DNA of 39,050 nucleotides from assembly GCA_012744395.1 (NCBI GenBank), contig JAAYCB010000298.1, positions 1-39,050 on the forward strand. The letters run 5' to 3'. Source of the stretch: Pirellulaceae bacterium. Lineage in GTDB: Bacteria; Planctomycetota; Planctomycetia; Pirellulales; Thermoguttaceae. The translations under genes and the position numbers were made by a program. The notes below the pieces were generated by a model, which was not told where the DNA came from, made no database searches, and saw nothing but the letters and a program-made list of their open reading frames with translations. Within the stretch, counting starts at the first letter, position 1. Every line of letters starts with the position of its first letter. Positions 26,744 to 34,954 of the stretch are shown one piece after another.

Positions 26744-27142
26744 TCACCCGCCGCTCTGCTTTGGATCACCAGGCGGGGCCGGGCGATCCCTGGGGGAGAA
26801 GAACCGGGCGGCGCAGGCAAACGCGACCAGGACGACCCCGCCGACGAGGACCATCGGCAGCGCGTCGGGCAGCGCCAGCAGCAGGACGGAAGGCGGCCCA
26901 AAGAACGCTCCAGACACCGCGCCAACCGCAAGATCGAGTCTCTTTTTGCCGCCGAGCGCTCCCAGAACGGCCCCGCAAACGGTGCCGAACAGGAGGCCCA
27001 CGACGAGCAGGACCCCAACGGATTCGCCCGGCGGCGGGTCGTCCATCGTGCGAATCGAGACGATCCCCGCCGCGTAGATCGCCACGACGGCCGTCAACAG
27101 CAAGATCGAGGCGACGGAAGTGCCGGCTCGGCGCGGTTTCAT
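26744..27142 (-). CDS. Small integral membrane protein at the end of the pseudopilin cluster
   Basis: A 132-residue hydrophobic protein with about three to four predicted helices: VASILLLTAVVAIYAAGIVSI, VGVLLVVGLLFGTVCGAVLGAL, LAVGAVSGAFFGPPSVLLLALP and MVLVGGVVLVAFACAARFF. The tail is short, charged and Pro-rich. ATG 27142 is preceded by AAGGAAG. An upstream in-frame ATG would add only eleven residues. It is the last gene on the same strand as the pseudopilin operon, after a 106-base gap, so operon membership is uncertain. No family recognised. Confidence 0.65.
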   Translation of the reverse strand: MKPRRAGTSVASILLLTAVVAIYAAGIVSIRTMDDPPPGESVGVLLVVGLLFGTVCGAVLGALGGKKRLDLAVGAVSGAFFGPPSVLLLALPDALPMVLVGGVVLVAFACAARFFSPRDRPAPPGDPKQSGG

Positions 27143-27248
27143 CAGGGGAACTTCCTTTCCGGCCGGCGGGGGCACCGGCGAGATGCCTGGCGATCGGCCA
27201 CTACCCGCCGGTTCGCGTATCTGCTCTTCCCTCGTGGGGGGGGCGGGA

Positions 27249-28217
27249 TCAGAACCGGTCGGATTTCAGCAGCTTGCCATCCTCGCGGTGGCCCAACTGC
27301 TGGTAAACGTCAAAGTCGATCCCTTCGGCCAAGGTCTTGACCGAACCGTCGCCGAAGAGGAAGTTCGCCACCGTGGGGTGGGCGGCGCTGAATCCGCCCA
27401 CGTATTTCCGCGATTGCCTCTGCTTCTCGGTCAGCCGGATGGGGGCCTCGCTCTTCGCTGCTTCCTCGCTCTCCGGCGACTCCTTCTGCTCTTGATCGGC
27501 CTGGAAATAGCCGTCCCAGGCGGACTCCTCACCCGCCTCCGCCCAGAAATCGATGACTTCGTAGTCTTCCCAGCCTTCGCTCCCCGATGTCTTGTTGATC
27601 GGCGTGCCCGTGTTTCGCAGCGTGGTCCGCGTGCCCGACATCCAGCCGAGGTCCGACGCATCAATGAGTTTCTCGCCCAAAAAAAACGTGTGCGAGGCCC
27701 CGTCGGGGACCTCCCTTGTGCGGAGCGAGCTGTTCAAAAAGAACATCCCGTGATTGCCGGCGTCGATCGGCGCCTCAACCTCGTGGTGGCACCCGGCGTA
27801 GTTCACCGGCCCGTTTCCCCCGCCCGGATCCGACGGGCAGCGCAGCGACGAAATCTCGATCTCGGCCACGTTCCGATTCTTCTTGTCGTACGCACCGCGT
27901 GCGAAATCGATGTGTTTGAAGGCGACGCCTTGCTCGATGTGCGGCAGAATCTGCACGATCCAGCTCATGTGGTAACCCTCCGGGCCGTTGACAATCGGAC
28001 CGGTTGAATCGACCACGCCGGGGGGCAGGACCTCGTGCGCCGCCTCGTAACTCTGTAGCGCCAGGCCCAGCTGAGCCAGGTTGTTGGCGCACTGCATCCG
28101 CCGGGCCGACTCGCGGGCAGCTTGGACCGCCGGCAGAAGAAGGGAAATCAGGATCCCGATGATCGCAATCACGACCAGCAGTTCAACCAGTGTAAATCCG
28201 GCTTTTCTCGTTCCCAT
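27249..28217 (-). CDS. DUF1559 domain-containing prepilin-like protein
   Basis: A 322-residue protein with a type IV prepilin N-terminus: MGTRKAG, cleavage, then FTLVELLVVIAIIGILISLLLPAVQAARESARR, with Glu at +5. The DUF1559 body follows, with CANNLAQLGLALQSYEAAHEVLPPG, SWIVQILPHIEQ, YAGCHH, FLGEKLIDAS and the C-terminal SAAHPTVANFLFGDGSVKTLAEGID. DUF1559 proteins are expanded in planctomycetes and resemble GspG/H-like pseudopilins with a large globular domain. GAGGAG lies about nine bases before ATG 28217. It follows the GspK-like gene by 17 bases, so it probably supplies a pilin-like subunit to the same machine. Confidence 0.92.
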   Translation of the reverse strand: MGTRKAGFTLVELLVVIAIIGILISLLLPAVQAARESARRMQCANNLAQLGLALQSYEAAHEVLPPGVVDSTGPIVNGPEGYHMSWIVQILPHIEQGVAFKHIDFARGAYDKKNRNVAEIEISSLRCPSDPGGGNGPVNYAGCHHEVEAPIDAGNHGMFFLNSSLRTREVPDGASHTFFLGEKLIDASDLGWMSGTRTTLRNTGTPINKTSGSEGWEDYEVIDFWAEAGEESAWDGYFQADQEQKESPESEEAAKSEAPIRLTEKQRQSRKYVGGFSAAHPTVANFLFGDGSVKTLAEGIDFDVYQQLGHREDGKLLKSDRF

Positions 28218-28234
28218 CGCGATTCTCCTCAAAC

Positions 28235-28711
28235 TCACCCTCGCGGCCGCACGCGGAATTCTTTGCTCTTCCGCGCGCGCTCGACCGCATCGACCGGATA
28301 GTCGGCAACCACGCGGACCTGAAAAACGTCGGGTTCGTCCGCGATCGGCTCGACGCGGATGCTCACGCGGCCGGCGTCGCTGCCGCCAAGATCGCCGGCC
28401 GGCAGCAGCCACTCTTCTCCCCGGTAGCCGGGATCGGCCGCCAGCCGGGCCGAGGCGCGATCCATTCCGGACTCGGCCAGCCACAGGGTCTGGGCCCGAT
28501 ACTGTTCCAGGTCCGCTTCCCGGCGGCTGAGCAACGCCTGTTTCACAATCGCCAACATCACCGCCGTCCCCACGGCGACACAGACAATCGTCACCAGCAG
28601 CACCATGCCGGCCCGGCACGCGCCGCCTCTGGCGGTTTGCACCGGCTGCGGGCGGTCCTGCCCGCCGGCCGCTGCCCGACAAATCCCCGAACGACCGATG
28701 ATGGAAGTCAT
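28235..28711 (-). CDS. GspK/PilX-like minor pseudopilin
   Basis: A 158-residue protein. After a 30-35 residue basic leader comes RAGMVLLVTIVCVAVGTAVMLAIV, then RREADLEQYRAQTLWLAESGMDRASARL. The hydrophobic helix followed by AESGxxRA is the signature of the PilX/GspK class. The usual Glu at +5 is absent, as in GspK, which sits at the tip of the pseudopilus. The C-terminal domain is small (about 90 residues), much shorter than a typical GspK. GGAG lies nine bases before ATG 28711. It lies 16 bases after the GspJ-like gene. Confidence 0.72.
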   Translation of the reverse strand: MTSIIGRSGICRAAAGGQDRPQPVQTARGGACRAGMVLLVTIVCVAVGTAVMLAIVKQALLSRREADLEQYRAQTLWLAESGMDRASARLAADPGYRGEEWLLPAGDLGGSDAGRVSIRVEPIADEPDVFQVRVVADYPVDAVERARKSKEFRVRPRG

Positions 28712-28727
28712 CTCGGATACTCCACGG

Positions 28728-29291
28728 TTACTCGCCCGGGCGACCATCCCGCAAGCGGGCCGCTTCCTCCGGAGCCGGCTCGCCAACCCGCCGGTCCAAC
28801 CCGAGCACTGCATCAACAACGATCGGCCGCCACTTCAGCACAGGTTGCCGCCCCGCCGGTTCGATCCGCAGCGTGACGATCGAACCCGGCGACTCCGCTG
28901 GTTCGAGCGTCGCCGCGGTTCCCGCCGGCAGCCGGTGACTCTCGCGGAACGAGCTCGAACCGGCCGACTCGGTCGACTCGGTGCGTTCGACCGCAGTGGC
29001 CGAGAACCGGTATTCGACAACCGTCTCTGGCGGGATTGCCAACCGCCAAACCGCTTCGTCCGCGCCCCCTGCCTGGCCCGCTGGCCGCTCGATCTGGGCG
29101 GCGCGGTGCACGTCGTCGCGAAACACCTCGGCCAAGCGGCCCACCGTGCGGCCGGAGAGCGTGCGTTCAAAGGCGGCTACCTGGGCCTCCTTGAGCAGGT
29201 AGAGAACGCCAATCGTTACACCGAAGATCGCCGTGCCGACCGCCGCGACGACGAGGATTTCGACCAGCGTGTATCCGTCCGGCTTTCTCAT
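28728..29291 (-). CDS. GspJ/PilW-like pseudopilin
   Basis: A 187-residue prepilin-like protein: MRKPDG, cleavage, YTLVEILVVAAVGTAIFGVTIGVLYLL with Glu at +5. Then AAFERTLSGRTVGRLAEVFRDDVHRA, which resembles the post-helix region of GspJ/PilW minor pilins (arginine-rich, 'R...L..DL.RA'). The globular part is beta-rich. ATG 29291 overlaps the stop of the GspI-like gene by ATGA, indicating translational coupling. A further upstream ATG in the open frame overlaps the neighbour and lacks a prepilin motif at the right distance. Confidence 0.78.
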   Translation of the reverse strand: MRKPDGYTLVEILVVAAVGTAIFGVTIGVLYLLKEAQVAAFERTLSGRTVGRLAEVFRDDVHRAAQIERPAGQAGGADEAVWRLAIPPETVVEYRFSATAVERTESTESAGSSSFRESHRLPAGTAATLEPAESPGSIVTLRIEPAGRQPVLKWRPIVVDAVLGLDRRVGEPAPEEAARLRDGRPGE

Positions 29292-29809
29292 GGCCTGGCC
29301 GCCTGGGGTTGCTCTTCGCGGGACGGCCTCGCCGCCTCTTCCGCTTGTCTCACGCGATACCGCCACCCGGTCAGGCGCACGACCCGCTCGGGCTCCTCGG
29401 CCCCCTCGCGCCAGGCGACCGCGACCCGCACGCCGCGCGGATCGCCAGCGTCTTCAAGGGCGATCTCCACCCGGGCATCGCGGAGCATCCCCGCGGCCGT
29501 GACCTCGGCTGCGATTTCGTCGGACTTGTCCGCCTCCGTTTGCCCCCGGGCTGCGGCGAAGCATCGCTCCATGGCGTTCTGTGCCATTTGGACCGCTGCG
29601 CGGCGGTTTCTGACCGCCTGTTGCTGGACCGTCATCACCGCAAGCATCTGGGCACAAGCGATCAGCAGCACGCCCAGCACGGCGACTGCCGCGAGAACCT
29701 CAAACAACGTCATTCCACCCCGGAGGCAGAGATGGTTCCTCCCGTCGGGGGCCCGACGCGACAGGGGCACGGGACGGCTTCTGTGCAGATCCAAGCGGTT
29801 GCCGATCAT
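29288..29809 (-). CDS. GspI-like pseudopilin
   Basis: A 173-residue protein whose prepilin motif is LRGG, cleavage, MTLFEVLAAVAVLGVLLIACAQML, with Glu at +5 (E37), followed by QQQAVRNRRAAVQMAQNAMERCFA. The MTLFEVLAAVAVLG wording is typical of GspI/PilV-like pseudopilins. The leader is unusually long, 32 residues, with many Arg. The start ATG 29809 overlaps the upstream GspF stop as ATGA, which supports it; a shorter leader would need a non-ATG start. It is one of three small pseudopilins in a row. Confidence 0.78.
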   Translation of the reverse strand: MIGNRLDLHRSRPVPLSRRAPDGRNHLCLRGGMTLFEVLAAVAVLGVLLIACAQMLAVMTVQQQAVRNRRAAVQMAQNAMERCFAAARGQTEADKSDEIAAEVTAAGMLRDARVEIALEDAGDPRGVRVAVAWREGAEEPERVVRLTGWRYRVRQAEEAARPSREEQPQAARP

Positions 29810-31059
29810 GTCAACACCGTAATCAGCTTGACGAGCGGCATGAAGTTGCCCACGAAAAGCAGAAAGACAAACAGCCCGTAGCAGAGCAGTATAGCGACAA
29901 ACGCGGTTTGAATCATGGCAATCGCCCGGGTTGTGTGGCGCCGCCGGTTGCCTTCCGCCATTTCAGCCATCGCCCAGGGCAGGTTGCCGACGCGCTGGGC
30001 GGCCTCCAAGACTCCCCGGTCGAAATCGGAAATCAGTCTCCGCCGCGCCAGGCTGGCACACCAATCGGCGCCACCGGCCAGATCGCCAACCGCCCTTGCC
30101 AGACGCGTGCGGATCGAGGCGACCGGATACGATTGGGCCAGCGCGGCGATCCCCTCGGTGATTGGCCGGTCGGCCCGCGTGAAGGTTGCCAAGGTGTCGA
30201 GCAATGCGGCGGCGTGCAGGCGGCGGCGGAGCCAGGTGATCCCGGGTAGATCGCGCTGGACGACCCCCATGTAGCGGAGACTGGCGTGGCACGCCGCCAG
30301 CATCAAGGGCACCCAGAGGGCCAGCACAAGGAACCAGTAGGCCGCTGCAAAGTGAGCGACGTTCACCATCAGGATCGTCAGCCGGGGCAACTCCACGCCG
30401 AATTCCTCGAAGATTCTCTGCAATGCCGGGACAATCTTCAGCATCAGGAAGACGCTGATCATCAGGAGGAATTGCAGAACGATCAGCAGATAGGTCGCCT
30501 TGCCGGCGACCTGGGCGTCGATCGCGTCGCTGTTGTCGGCCCGGTCGACCAGCTCGCGGAGCACCTGGGCAAGGCGCCCCGAGCCGTGGCCCATGCGGAT
30601 GGCAAGCCGGATGTCCGGCGGGAAGAGCCCGCCGGTCGCATCCACCGCATCCGGCAGGGCCCAGCCCGCCTGGAGTCGGGCCGCCAGGTCCATCGCCCGC
30701 CGCGAGACATAACCGCGCCGTTCCGAGGCGCAGGCCAGCAGGATCGGGATCACGCCGATGCGGCGTTCGAAGGCGACGACCAGCGCCGACAGCAGCGCGT
30801 AGCGCTGGGCCCGGCGGCGGCGATCAACGACCGCCGGCAGGACGACGGCGGCGACGACCGCGGGAATCCAGCCGGCAATCAGCAGCACGGCCGATCCACC
30901 GGCCAGGATCAGAATCCAGCCGGCCACGTGGAGCGCCTGCTGCACGGAATCGCGCTGCTCCCGCGCGCCGCCCGACAGAATCTGCACTGCCAGCAGGATC
31001 GCGCAGCCGAAGAGGATCGCGCCGAGGAATGCAACGAGATGGGCAGTGGCGGCAATCAA
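29806..31059 (-). CDS. GspF-type platform protein (third of three)
   Basis: A 417-residue type II secretion F-domain protein. N-terminal helices (residues 4-25 and 45-75) come before the first T2SSF domain: RMGHGSGRLAQVLRELVDRADN, then a pair of helices YLLIVLQFLLMISVFLMLKIVPALQ and AYWFLVLALWVPLMLA. The second domain has ALLDTLATFTRADRPITEGIAALA, DFDRGVLEAAQRVGNLPWAMAEMAEG and the terminal QTAFVAILLCYGLFVFLLFVGNFMPLVKLITVL, a standard GspF ending. Unlike canonical GspF it begins with two extra membrane helices. It uses a TTG start at 31059 after GAGGTTAT. GspF sits in the inner membrane and transmits the ATPase motion to pseudopilus assembly. Confidence 0.85.
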   Translation of the reverse strand: MIAATAHLVAFLGAILFGCAILLAVQILSGGAREQRDSVQQALHVAGWILILAGGSAVLLIAGWIPAVVAAVVLPAVVDRRRRAQRYALLSALVVAFERRIGVIPILLACASERRGYVSRRAMDLAARLQAGWALPDAVDATGGLFPPDIRLAIRMGHGSGRLAQVLRELVDRADNSDAIDAQVAGKATYLLIVLQFLLMISVFLMLKIVPALQRIFEEFGVELPRLTILMVNVAHFAAAYWFLVLALWVPLMLAACHASLRYMGVVQRDLPGITWLRRRLHAAALLDTLATFTRADRPITEGIAALAQSYPVASIRTRLARAVGDLAGGADWCASLARRRLISDFDRGVLEAAQRVGNLPWAMAEMAEGNRRRHTTRAIAMIQTAFVAILLCYGLFVFLLFVGNFMPLVKLITVLT

Positions 31060-31068
31060 CCCATAACC

Positions 31069-32271
31069 TCACGACAACAGGGAGACCAGTTTGGTCATCG
31101 GCAACAGGACCGCCACGATGAGGAACCCCAGGCTGGCGGCCACGAACAGCAGGATCAGCGGCGGCAGGATCGACTCCCAGAGCGTTACATCGACCCCGGC
31201 GCGCCGGCGATACATGTCGGCGGCGGCGGCGAACCCTTCCGCGGGGTCCTGGGCGGCCAGGCCGCTTTCGATCACCGGTCGGAGGCTGGCGGGAAACTCC
31301 TCGTATCGAGCCAGGCAGGTGGAAAAGCTCTCACCGGCCTCCACTTCGCCAGCGCAGGCGCGGCTCACCTCGGCCAGGTCCGACCAGCGCAGACCGTCGG
31401 CGGTCCAGCGGAGCGATTGGGCCATCGGCACCTGGCGCTCGAGGAACAACTGCATCAGGCGGGAAAAATCCACGAGGCTCTGCCAGTGCCAGAGCGGCCC
31501 CAGGATCGGCAGCCGGTAGCAGGCCCTCTGCACCGCCGCCGGCTTCGGTGCGGCCAGAAACACGACGCTCGCCGGCAGCACCACCAGCAGCAGGATCGCC
31601 AAGGTCCACAGCCCGCTGGCCTCCGTCCAAGACATCAAGGCGAGGAGCAGCCGCGTCGCCGCCGGCAGATCGAGGCCGAAATCGTTGAAGATCGCCACGA
31701 AGGGGCGCGCGATGTAGATTTGGGCCATGAGGAAACAGAAGCAGACGACGATCAGCAAAAACGCCGGATAAACCAGCGCGGCGATGATCCGCCGCCGCAA
31801 TTCGAGCCGATCGCGATCGAGGGCGACCAGCTCTTCGAGCACGTGGGCGACCCGCCCGGTGCGGAGTCCGGCCAGGATCAGCCCGCGGAGGTGGGGAGGA
31901 ATCGTGCCGCCGGCGTCCAGCGCTTCATGCAGCGGTTTTCCACGATCGAGGCCGTCGGCGACGCAGCGCATCGCCGCCGCGATCCGCCGGCGGGGAATCT
32001 CCTCGGCCGCGGCCCGCAGGCCAGCGCCTAGCGGCAGTTCCGATCCGGCCAGGTCGGCGACCGCTTCGACCAGTTCCACGGTCTCCCGCGAGGAGAGTTG
32101 CGGCGGACTTTTTTGACCCGCCTCGCCGGGCAAAGGGACAAGATTTTCCGCCTCTACAAGCAACCCTTCGGCCGCCAACCTGGCGAGTGCCTCGCCGATC
32201 GTCGCGGCGCGGACGCGCCCCGTGGCCGGCTGTCCGTCGCTGCGTTTCGCCTTGTATGCGAATTCGGCCAT
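31069..32271 (-). CDS. GspF-type platform protein (second of three, canonical)
   Basis: A 400-residue protein with the classical GspF layout. The cytoplasmic N-terminus MAEFAYKAKRSDGQPATGRVRAATIGEALARLAAEGLLV matches canonical GspF/PilC. The first T2SSF domain includes ETVELVEAVADLAGSELPLGAGL and GRVAHVLEELVALDRDR, then a long helix (YPAFLLIVVCFCFLMAQIYIARPFVAIF). The second domain has LVDFSRLMQLFLERQVPMAQSLRW and ends in PPLILLFVAASLGFLIVAVLLPMTKLVSLLS. Six bases separate it from the upstream gene and nine from the downstream gene. It is the most standard of the three platform proteins here. Confidence 0.92.
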   Translation of the reverse strand: MAEFAYKAKRSDGQPATGRVRAATIGEALARLAAEGLLVEAENLVPLPGEAGQKSPPQLSSRETVELVEAVADLAGSELPLGAGLRAAAEEIPRRRIAAAMRCVADGLDRGKPLHEALDAGGTIPPHLRGLILAGLRTGRVAHVLEELVALDRDRLELRRRIIAALVYPAFLLIVVCFCFLMAQIYIARPFVAIFNDFGLDLPAATRLLLALMSWTEASGLWTLAILLLVVLPASVVFLAAPKPAAVQRACYRLPILGPLWHWQSLVDFSRLMQLFLERQVPMAQSLRWTADGLRWSDLAEVSRACAGEVEAGESFSTCLARYEEFPASLRPVIESGLAAQDPAEGFAAAADMYRRRAGVDVTLWESILPPLILLFVAASLGFLIVAVLLPMTKLVSLLS

Positions 32272-32277
32272 CAGCGT

Positions 32278-33354
32278 CTACCAGGAGACAACGGTTCTGA
32301 GCAGCGACATCCAGGTCCCGAATACCAGCAGCACGTACGCCGTGGTGGCCGAACCGCCGATCAGCAGCGTCGCCAGCGGCGCCAGGTAGAGCTGGGCGGA
32401 GCTGGAGAGGCGGACCGCCCGGCGATGATAGATTTCCGCGGCGTGCTGCAAGGCCGCCTGGAGCGTGCCGCGGTCGTGGCCGCTCCTGAGCAGCCACTGG
32501 AGGACGGGCGAGCAGTGCGGACTATGCCGGATCGTGCCCCCGAGTCTCTCGCCCCGCTCGATTGCGGCGGCAACCTGTTCCGCCCAGCGCCGCATCTTCG
32601 CGTTGCCGGTCGCCTCGGCCGCCAGCCGGATCGCCTCCGGCAGCGGCCAGTCGTGTTCGACCAGCAAGCCGAGCAGCTCCGCGAACGCCGCTTGGCGAAA
32701 CGCGCGAACCATCGGCCCCAGCCAGGGCAGCCACCCGAGCAAGAGCCCGGCGGTGGCCGGCTCGGCGAGCGTTCCGCGGCTGGCCCGATGCCACCACCAG
32801 CCGAAGGCGAAGACCGCGGCGATCGGAACGGCCGGTCCCCAGTATGCGACGCTCGCGCGGAGGAAGACGAACGCCTCCAGCAGCCGCGCGGCCGGCACCG
32901 GGGCCCCTTCGAACACGGTCAACAGCGCGGCGGCGATCCTTGAGACAAACAGGACGAACAGGCCCCAGGCGAGCAGAAAAACAAACAGGGGATAGATCAT
33001 CGAGGCGACGACCATCCGCCGCGCGTCGGCAAGCCGCCGGGTGCCGCCGGCCACCGTCTCCAGAGCGGCGGCGAGCCGGCCGGTCCGCGCCCCGGCCTCG
33101 ACCACGGCACAGTAGAAGGGTGGAAATCCCGCGTCGCTCCCGCCGAGCGCTGCGGCCAGCGACTCGCCCCGGCCAAGTCCTTCACCAAGCCGCGCCGCCA
33201 GGCGGCCGAGCCGGCCGCCCAGGTCGCCGCCCAGCCGCCACAATCCCCGATCCAGCGGCACCCCGGCACGGACCAGGGCGGCGATTTCATCGTTCAGAGC
33301 GATTAGCTCGTCGAGCGAGATCGCCCCGGCGGCGGATGGCTGTGATTCGGCCAT
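32278..33354 (-). CDS. GspF-type platform protein (first of three)
   Basis: A 358-residue protein with two T2SSF domains. The first starts at ISLDELIALNDEIAALVRAGVPLDRGLWRL and contains GARTGRLAAALETVAGG, then the helix MVVASMIYPLFVFLLAWGLFVLFV. The second has FAELLGLLVEHDWPLPEAIRLAAE, HDRGTLQAALQHAAEIYHRR and a terminal helix. It lacks the canonical GspF N-terminal ~40 residues, so it is a shortened version. ATG 33354 follows GGAG nine bases upstream; the longer open frame is Arg-rich and unconvincing. It is only six bases from the next platform gene, so the proteins probably act together, perhaps as a hetero-oligomeric platform. Confidence 0.85.
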   Translation of the reverse strand: MAESQPSAAGAISLDELIALNDEIAALVRAGVPLDRGLWRLGGDLGGRLGRLAARLGEGLGRGESLAAALGGSDAGFPPFYCAVVEAGARTGRLAAALETVAGGTRRLADARRMVVASMIYPLFVFLLAWGLFVLFVSRIAAALLTVFEGAPVPAARLLEAFVFLRASVAYWGPAVPIAAVFAFGWWWHRASRGTLAEPATAGLLLGWLPWLGPMVRAFRQAAFAELLGLLVEHDWPLPEAIRLAAEATGNAKMRRWAEQVAAAIERGERLGGTIRHSPHCSPVLQWLLRSGHDRGTLQAALQHAAEIYHRRAVRLSSSAQLYLAPLATLLIGGSATTAYVLLVFGTWMSLLRTVVSW

Positions 33355-33473
33355 CGGTGTACTCCAGATCAAGCGCCAACCCACGAGTCGAGGACTGGCC
33401 GGCAGGCGCGTCCATCGTTCGTATACCGCCTTTCCGCGCCGGCTGCAACAACGACGATTGCGCCAGCCCCTGT

Positions 33474-34442
33474 CTAGCCCAATTCGCCATCGCTCTCGGG
33501 CCAATCATGATCTCTCTCCAGCGGCTCAACCACCGGCTCGCGCCAGGTCCGCCTGTTGCGTTCCTGGCCCGCGCGGCCGCGGTCCGCTCGATCGCGCGTT
33601 GAGCGGGAGTCGCGCGGCGCGCCGGCCGGCGGATTCTCCTGGAGATGCCCGTCAAGCTGCGGTAGCGGATCCTCCTCGCCGAGCATCTCGCGGAGCAGGC
33701 CCCGGTACCGCGCGCGGTAGTCGAAGGCCAGCCAGCCAAAATAGAGCATCCCGGTGCTGGAACCGGCGGCGACGAGCAGGGCGAGAATCAATGGAAAATA
33801 CGGCTTGGGCGCCGCATCGTCGCGCGACCCGTCGGCCTTCAGGTCGAGCCGCGGCCACGGCTGCTGCTCGGGCGCGAGGGCCACGGCATGCTCCACCTTC
33901 TCCGATTTGGGGAGTTGCCGTGGGGCCTCCTCGGAGGGGGACAATGCCTGCGGAGCGAGAAACATGTCGCGGAGGCTCCCGCCCGGCGTCTTGGCCGGCG
34001 TCTTGGCCGGCGTCTTGGCCGGCGTCTTGGCCGGCGTCTCGGCCGGCGTCTCGGCCGGCGTCTCGGCCAGCGGCCTGGCAGCGAAAGATGGCGCGACCAC
34101 CATCGGCTGCGCGCCGGTCACCGGCTGGTCGATGGTCACCGGCTGGTCGATGGCCGGCGGCTGGTCGATGGCCGGCGGCTGCGCGGTTGGCAGCGGCTGT
34201 TCCACCGTCGGCGGTGGAACCTGCTTGGAGGCGGGCTGTTCGGTGGAGTAGACGCGGAACGCCCTGACGCGCCCCGCGACTTCCGGCGGAATGTCGCTGC
34301 CGAATGCTTCGCCACGGCTGAGCAGATCGACCATGTGCGGTTCGATGCGAATCAGGTAGCGGATGCCACCCTCTTCCATGGGTTCGTACCCGTAGTCAAT
34401 CGCCGCCACGAGCAGGATGGCGCTGAGTGCTGTGGGGCTCAT
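33474..34442 (-). CDS. Pro-rich single-pass membrane protein heading the pseudopilin cluster
   Basis: A 322-residue protein of unknown function. The N-terminus is a signal-like SPTALSAILLVAAIDYGYEP, followed by a short domain GGIRYLIRIEPHMVDLLSRGEAFGSDIPPEVAGRVRAFRVYS that I recall seeing in other planctomycete hypothetical proteins. A Pro-rich linker with two kinds of tandem repeats follows (residues about 85-155). One transmembrane helix (YFPLILALLVAAGSSTGMLYFGWLAF) comes before a charged, Arg-rich C-terminal tail. GGAGG lies seven bases before ATG 34442. The layout, a periplasmic linker plus one membrane anchor, would suit a periplasm-spanning connector, but that is speculation. The gap to the first platform gene is 119 bases. 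Confidence 0.65.
   Translation of the reverse strand: MSPTALSAILLVAAIDYGYEPMEEGGIRYLIRIEPHMVDLLSRGEAFGSDIPPEVAGRVRAFRVYSTEQPASKQVPPPTVEQPLPTAQPPAIDQPPAIDQPVTIDQPVTGAQPMVVAPSFAARPLAETPAETPAETPAKTPAKTPAKTPAKTPGGSLRDMFLAPQALSPSEEAPRQLPKSEKVEHAVALAPEQQPWPRLDLKADGSRDDAAPKPYFPLILALLVAAGSSTGMLYFGWLAFDYRARYRGLLREMLGEEDPLPQLDGHLQENPPAGAPRDSRSTRDRADRGRAGQERNRRTWREPVVEPLERDHDWPESDGELG
33985..34068 (-). repeat. 12-bp tandem repeat, seven units, encoding AETP/AKTP
   Basis: Seven contiguous units read GGCGTCTTGGCC (four copies) then GGCGTCTCGGCC (three copies) on the plus strand. They encode (AETP)3(AKTP)4 in the Pro-rich linker. The units are near identical, so recent expansion is likely. Confidence 0.9.
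34123..34176 (-). repeat. 18-bp tandem repeat, three units
   Basis: Three units starting GGCTGGTCGATGG lie end to end; the last two are identical. They encode repeated AIDQPP/TIDQPV in the same linker. A fourth, diverged unit may follow. Confidence 0.85.
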
Positions 34443-34954
34443 GATCTCGCCTCCGATCGAAGAATTCCTTCCCGCTTGTCGCCGGGCGGCCACCTCGAGG
34501 CAACTCCGGAACTGTCCTGGTAGGCCTCAGGATAGGCTTTTTCGCCGAGGCTGTAAATCTACTTCAGCGCCGCCCGGAGCCGCCCGCAGCTCTCGACGGC
34601 GGGAAGACCGCCGAGTAGACCTTGCCGTGGGAATGGACGATTCAGGGTCTGCCCCTGGAGTCCGGCTGGCATCGTGATCGCCCAATGCCCCCGGGAGCGG
34701 GACCGGCCGCGGCATCCTCGCCCGAACATTCGGGAAAACCCGCGCGAGGATTGCAGCCGTTCCCGCCTGGCGGTTCCGGCGGCGGCGGGCGGGTCTTCTC
34801 TGGGGGACCGGAGGGTGGCCGGCCGATAGAATAGCAGGGATAATGTAGCTGGGCGGTGCGACTGCCCACGATGGGAGGGAACGGGCGGGGCAGCCCCGTG
34901 TCAATCCGGGGCGGCTGGCAATCGGGCCTGAACGGTCGTCTCGCGAAGGAACTA
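34443..34954. other. Intergenic region between divergent genes
   Basis: About 510 bases. No gene is supported. AT-rich words GATAGAATAG and GGATAATG near 34825-34845 could be -10 elements for the acyl carrier protein gene, but no -35 was convincing. GC-rich inverted segments such as GGCGGTTCCGGCGGC are present without a T-run. Confidence 0.45.

Noticed and set aside
30286..32031. Gln/Arg/His-rich plus-strand frame opposite the GspF genes
   Set aside because: Shadow of the minus-strand platform genes, which carry clear T2SSF motifs.
34338..34352. GGTTCGA-like T-loop word suggesting a tRNA
   Set aside because: It lies inside the coding sequence of the Pro-rich membrane protein and has no surrounding cloverleaf.
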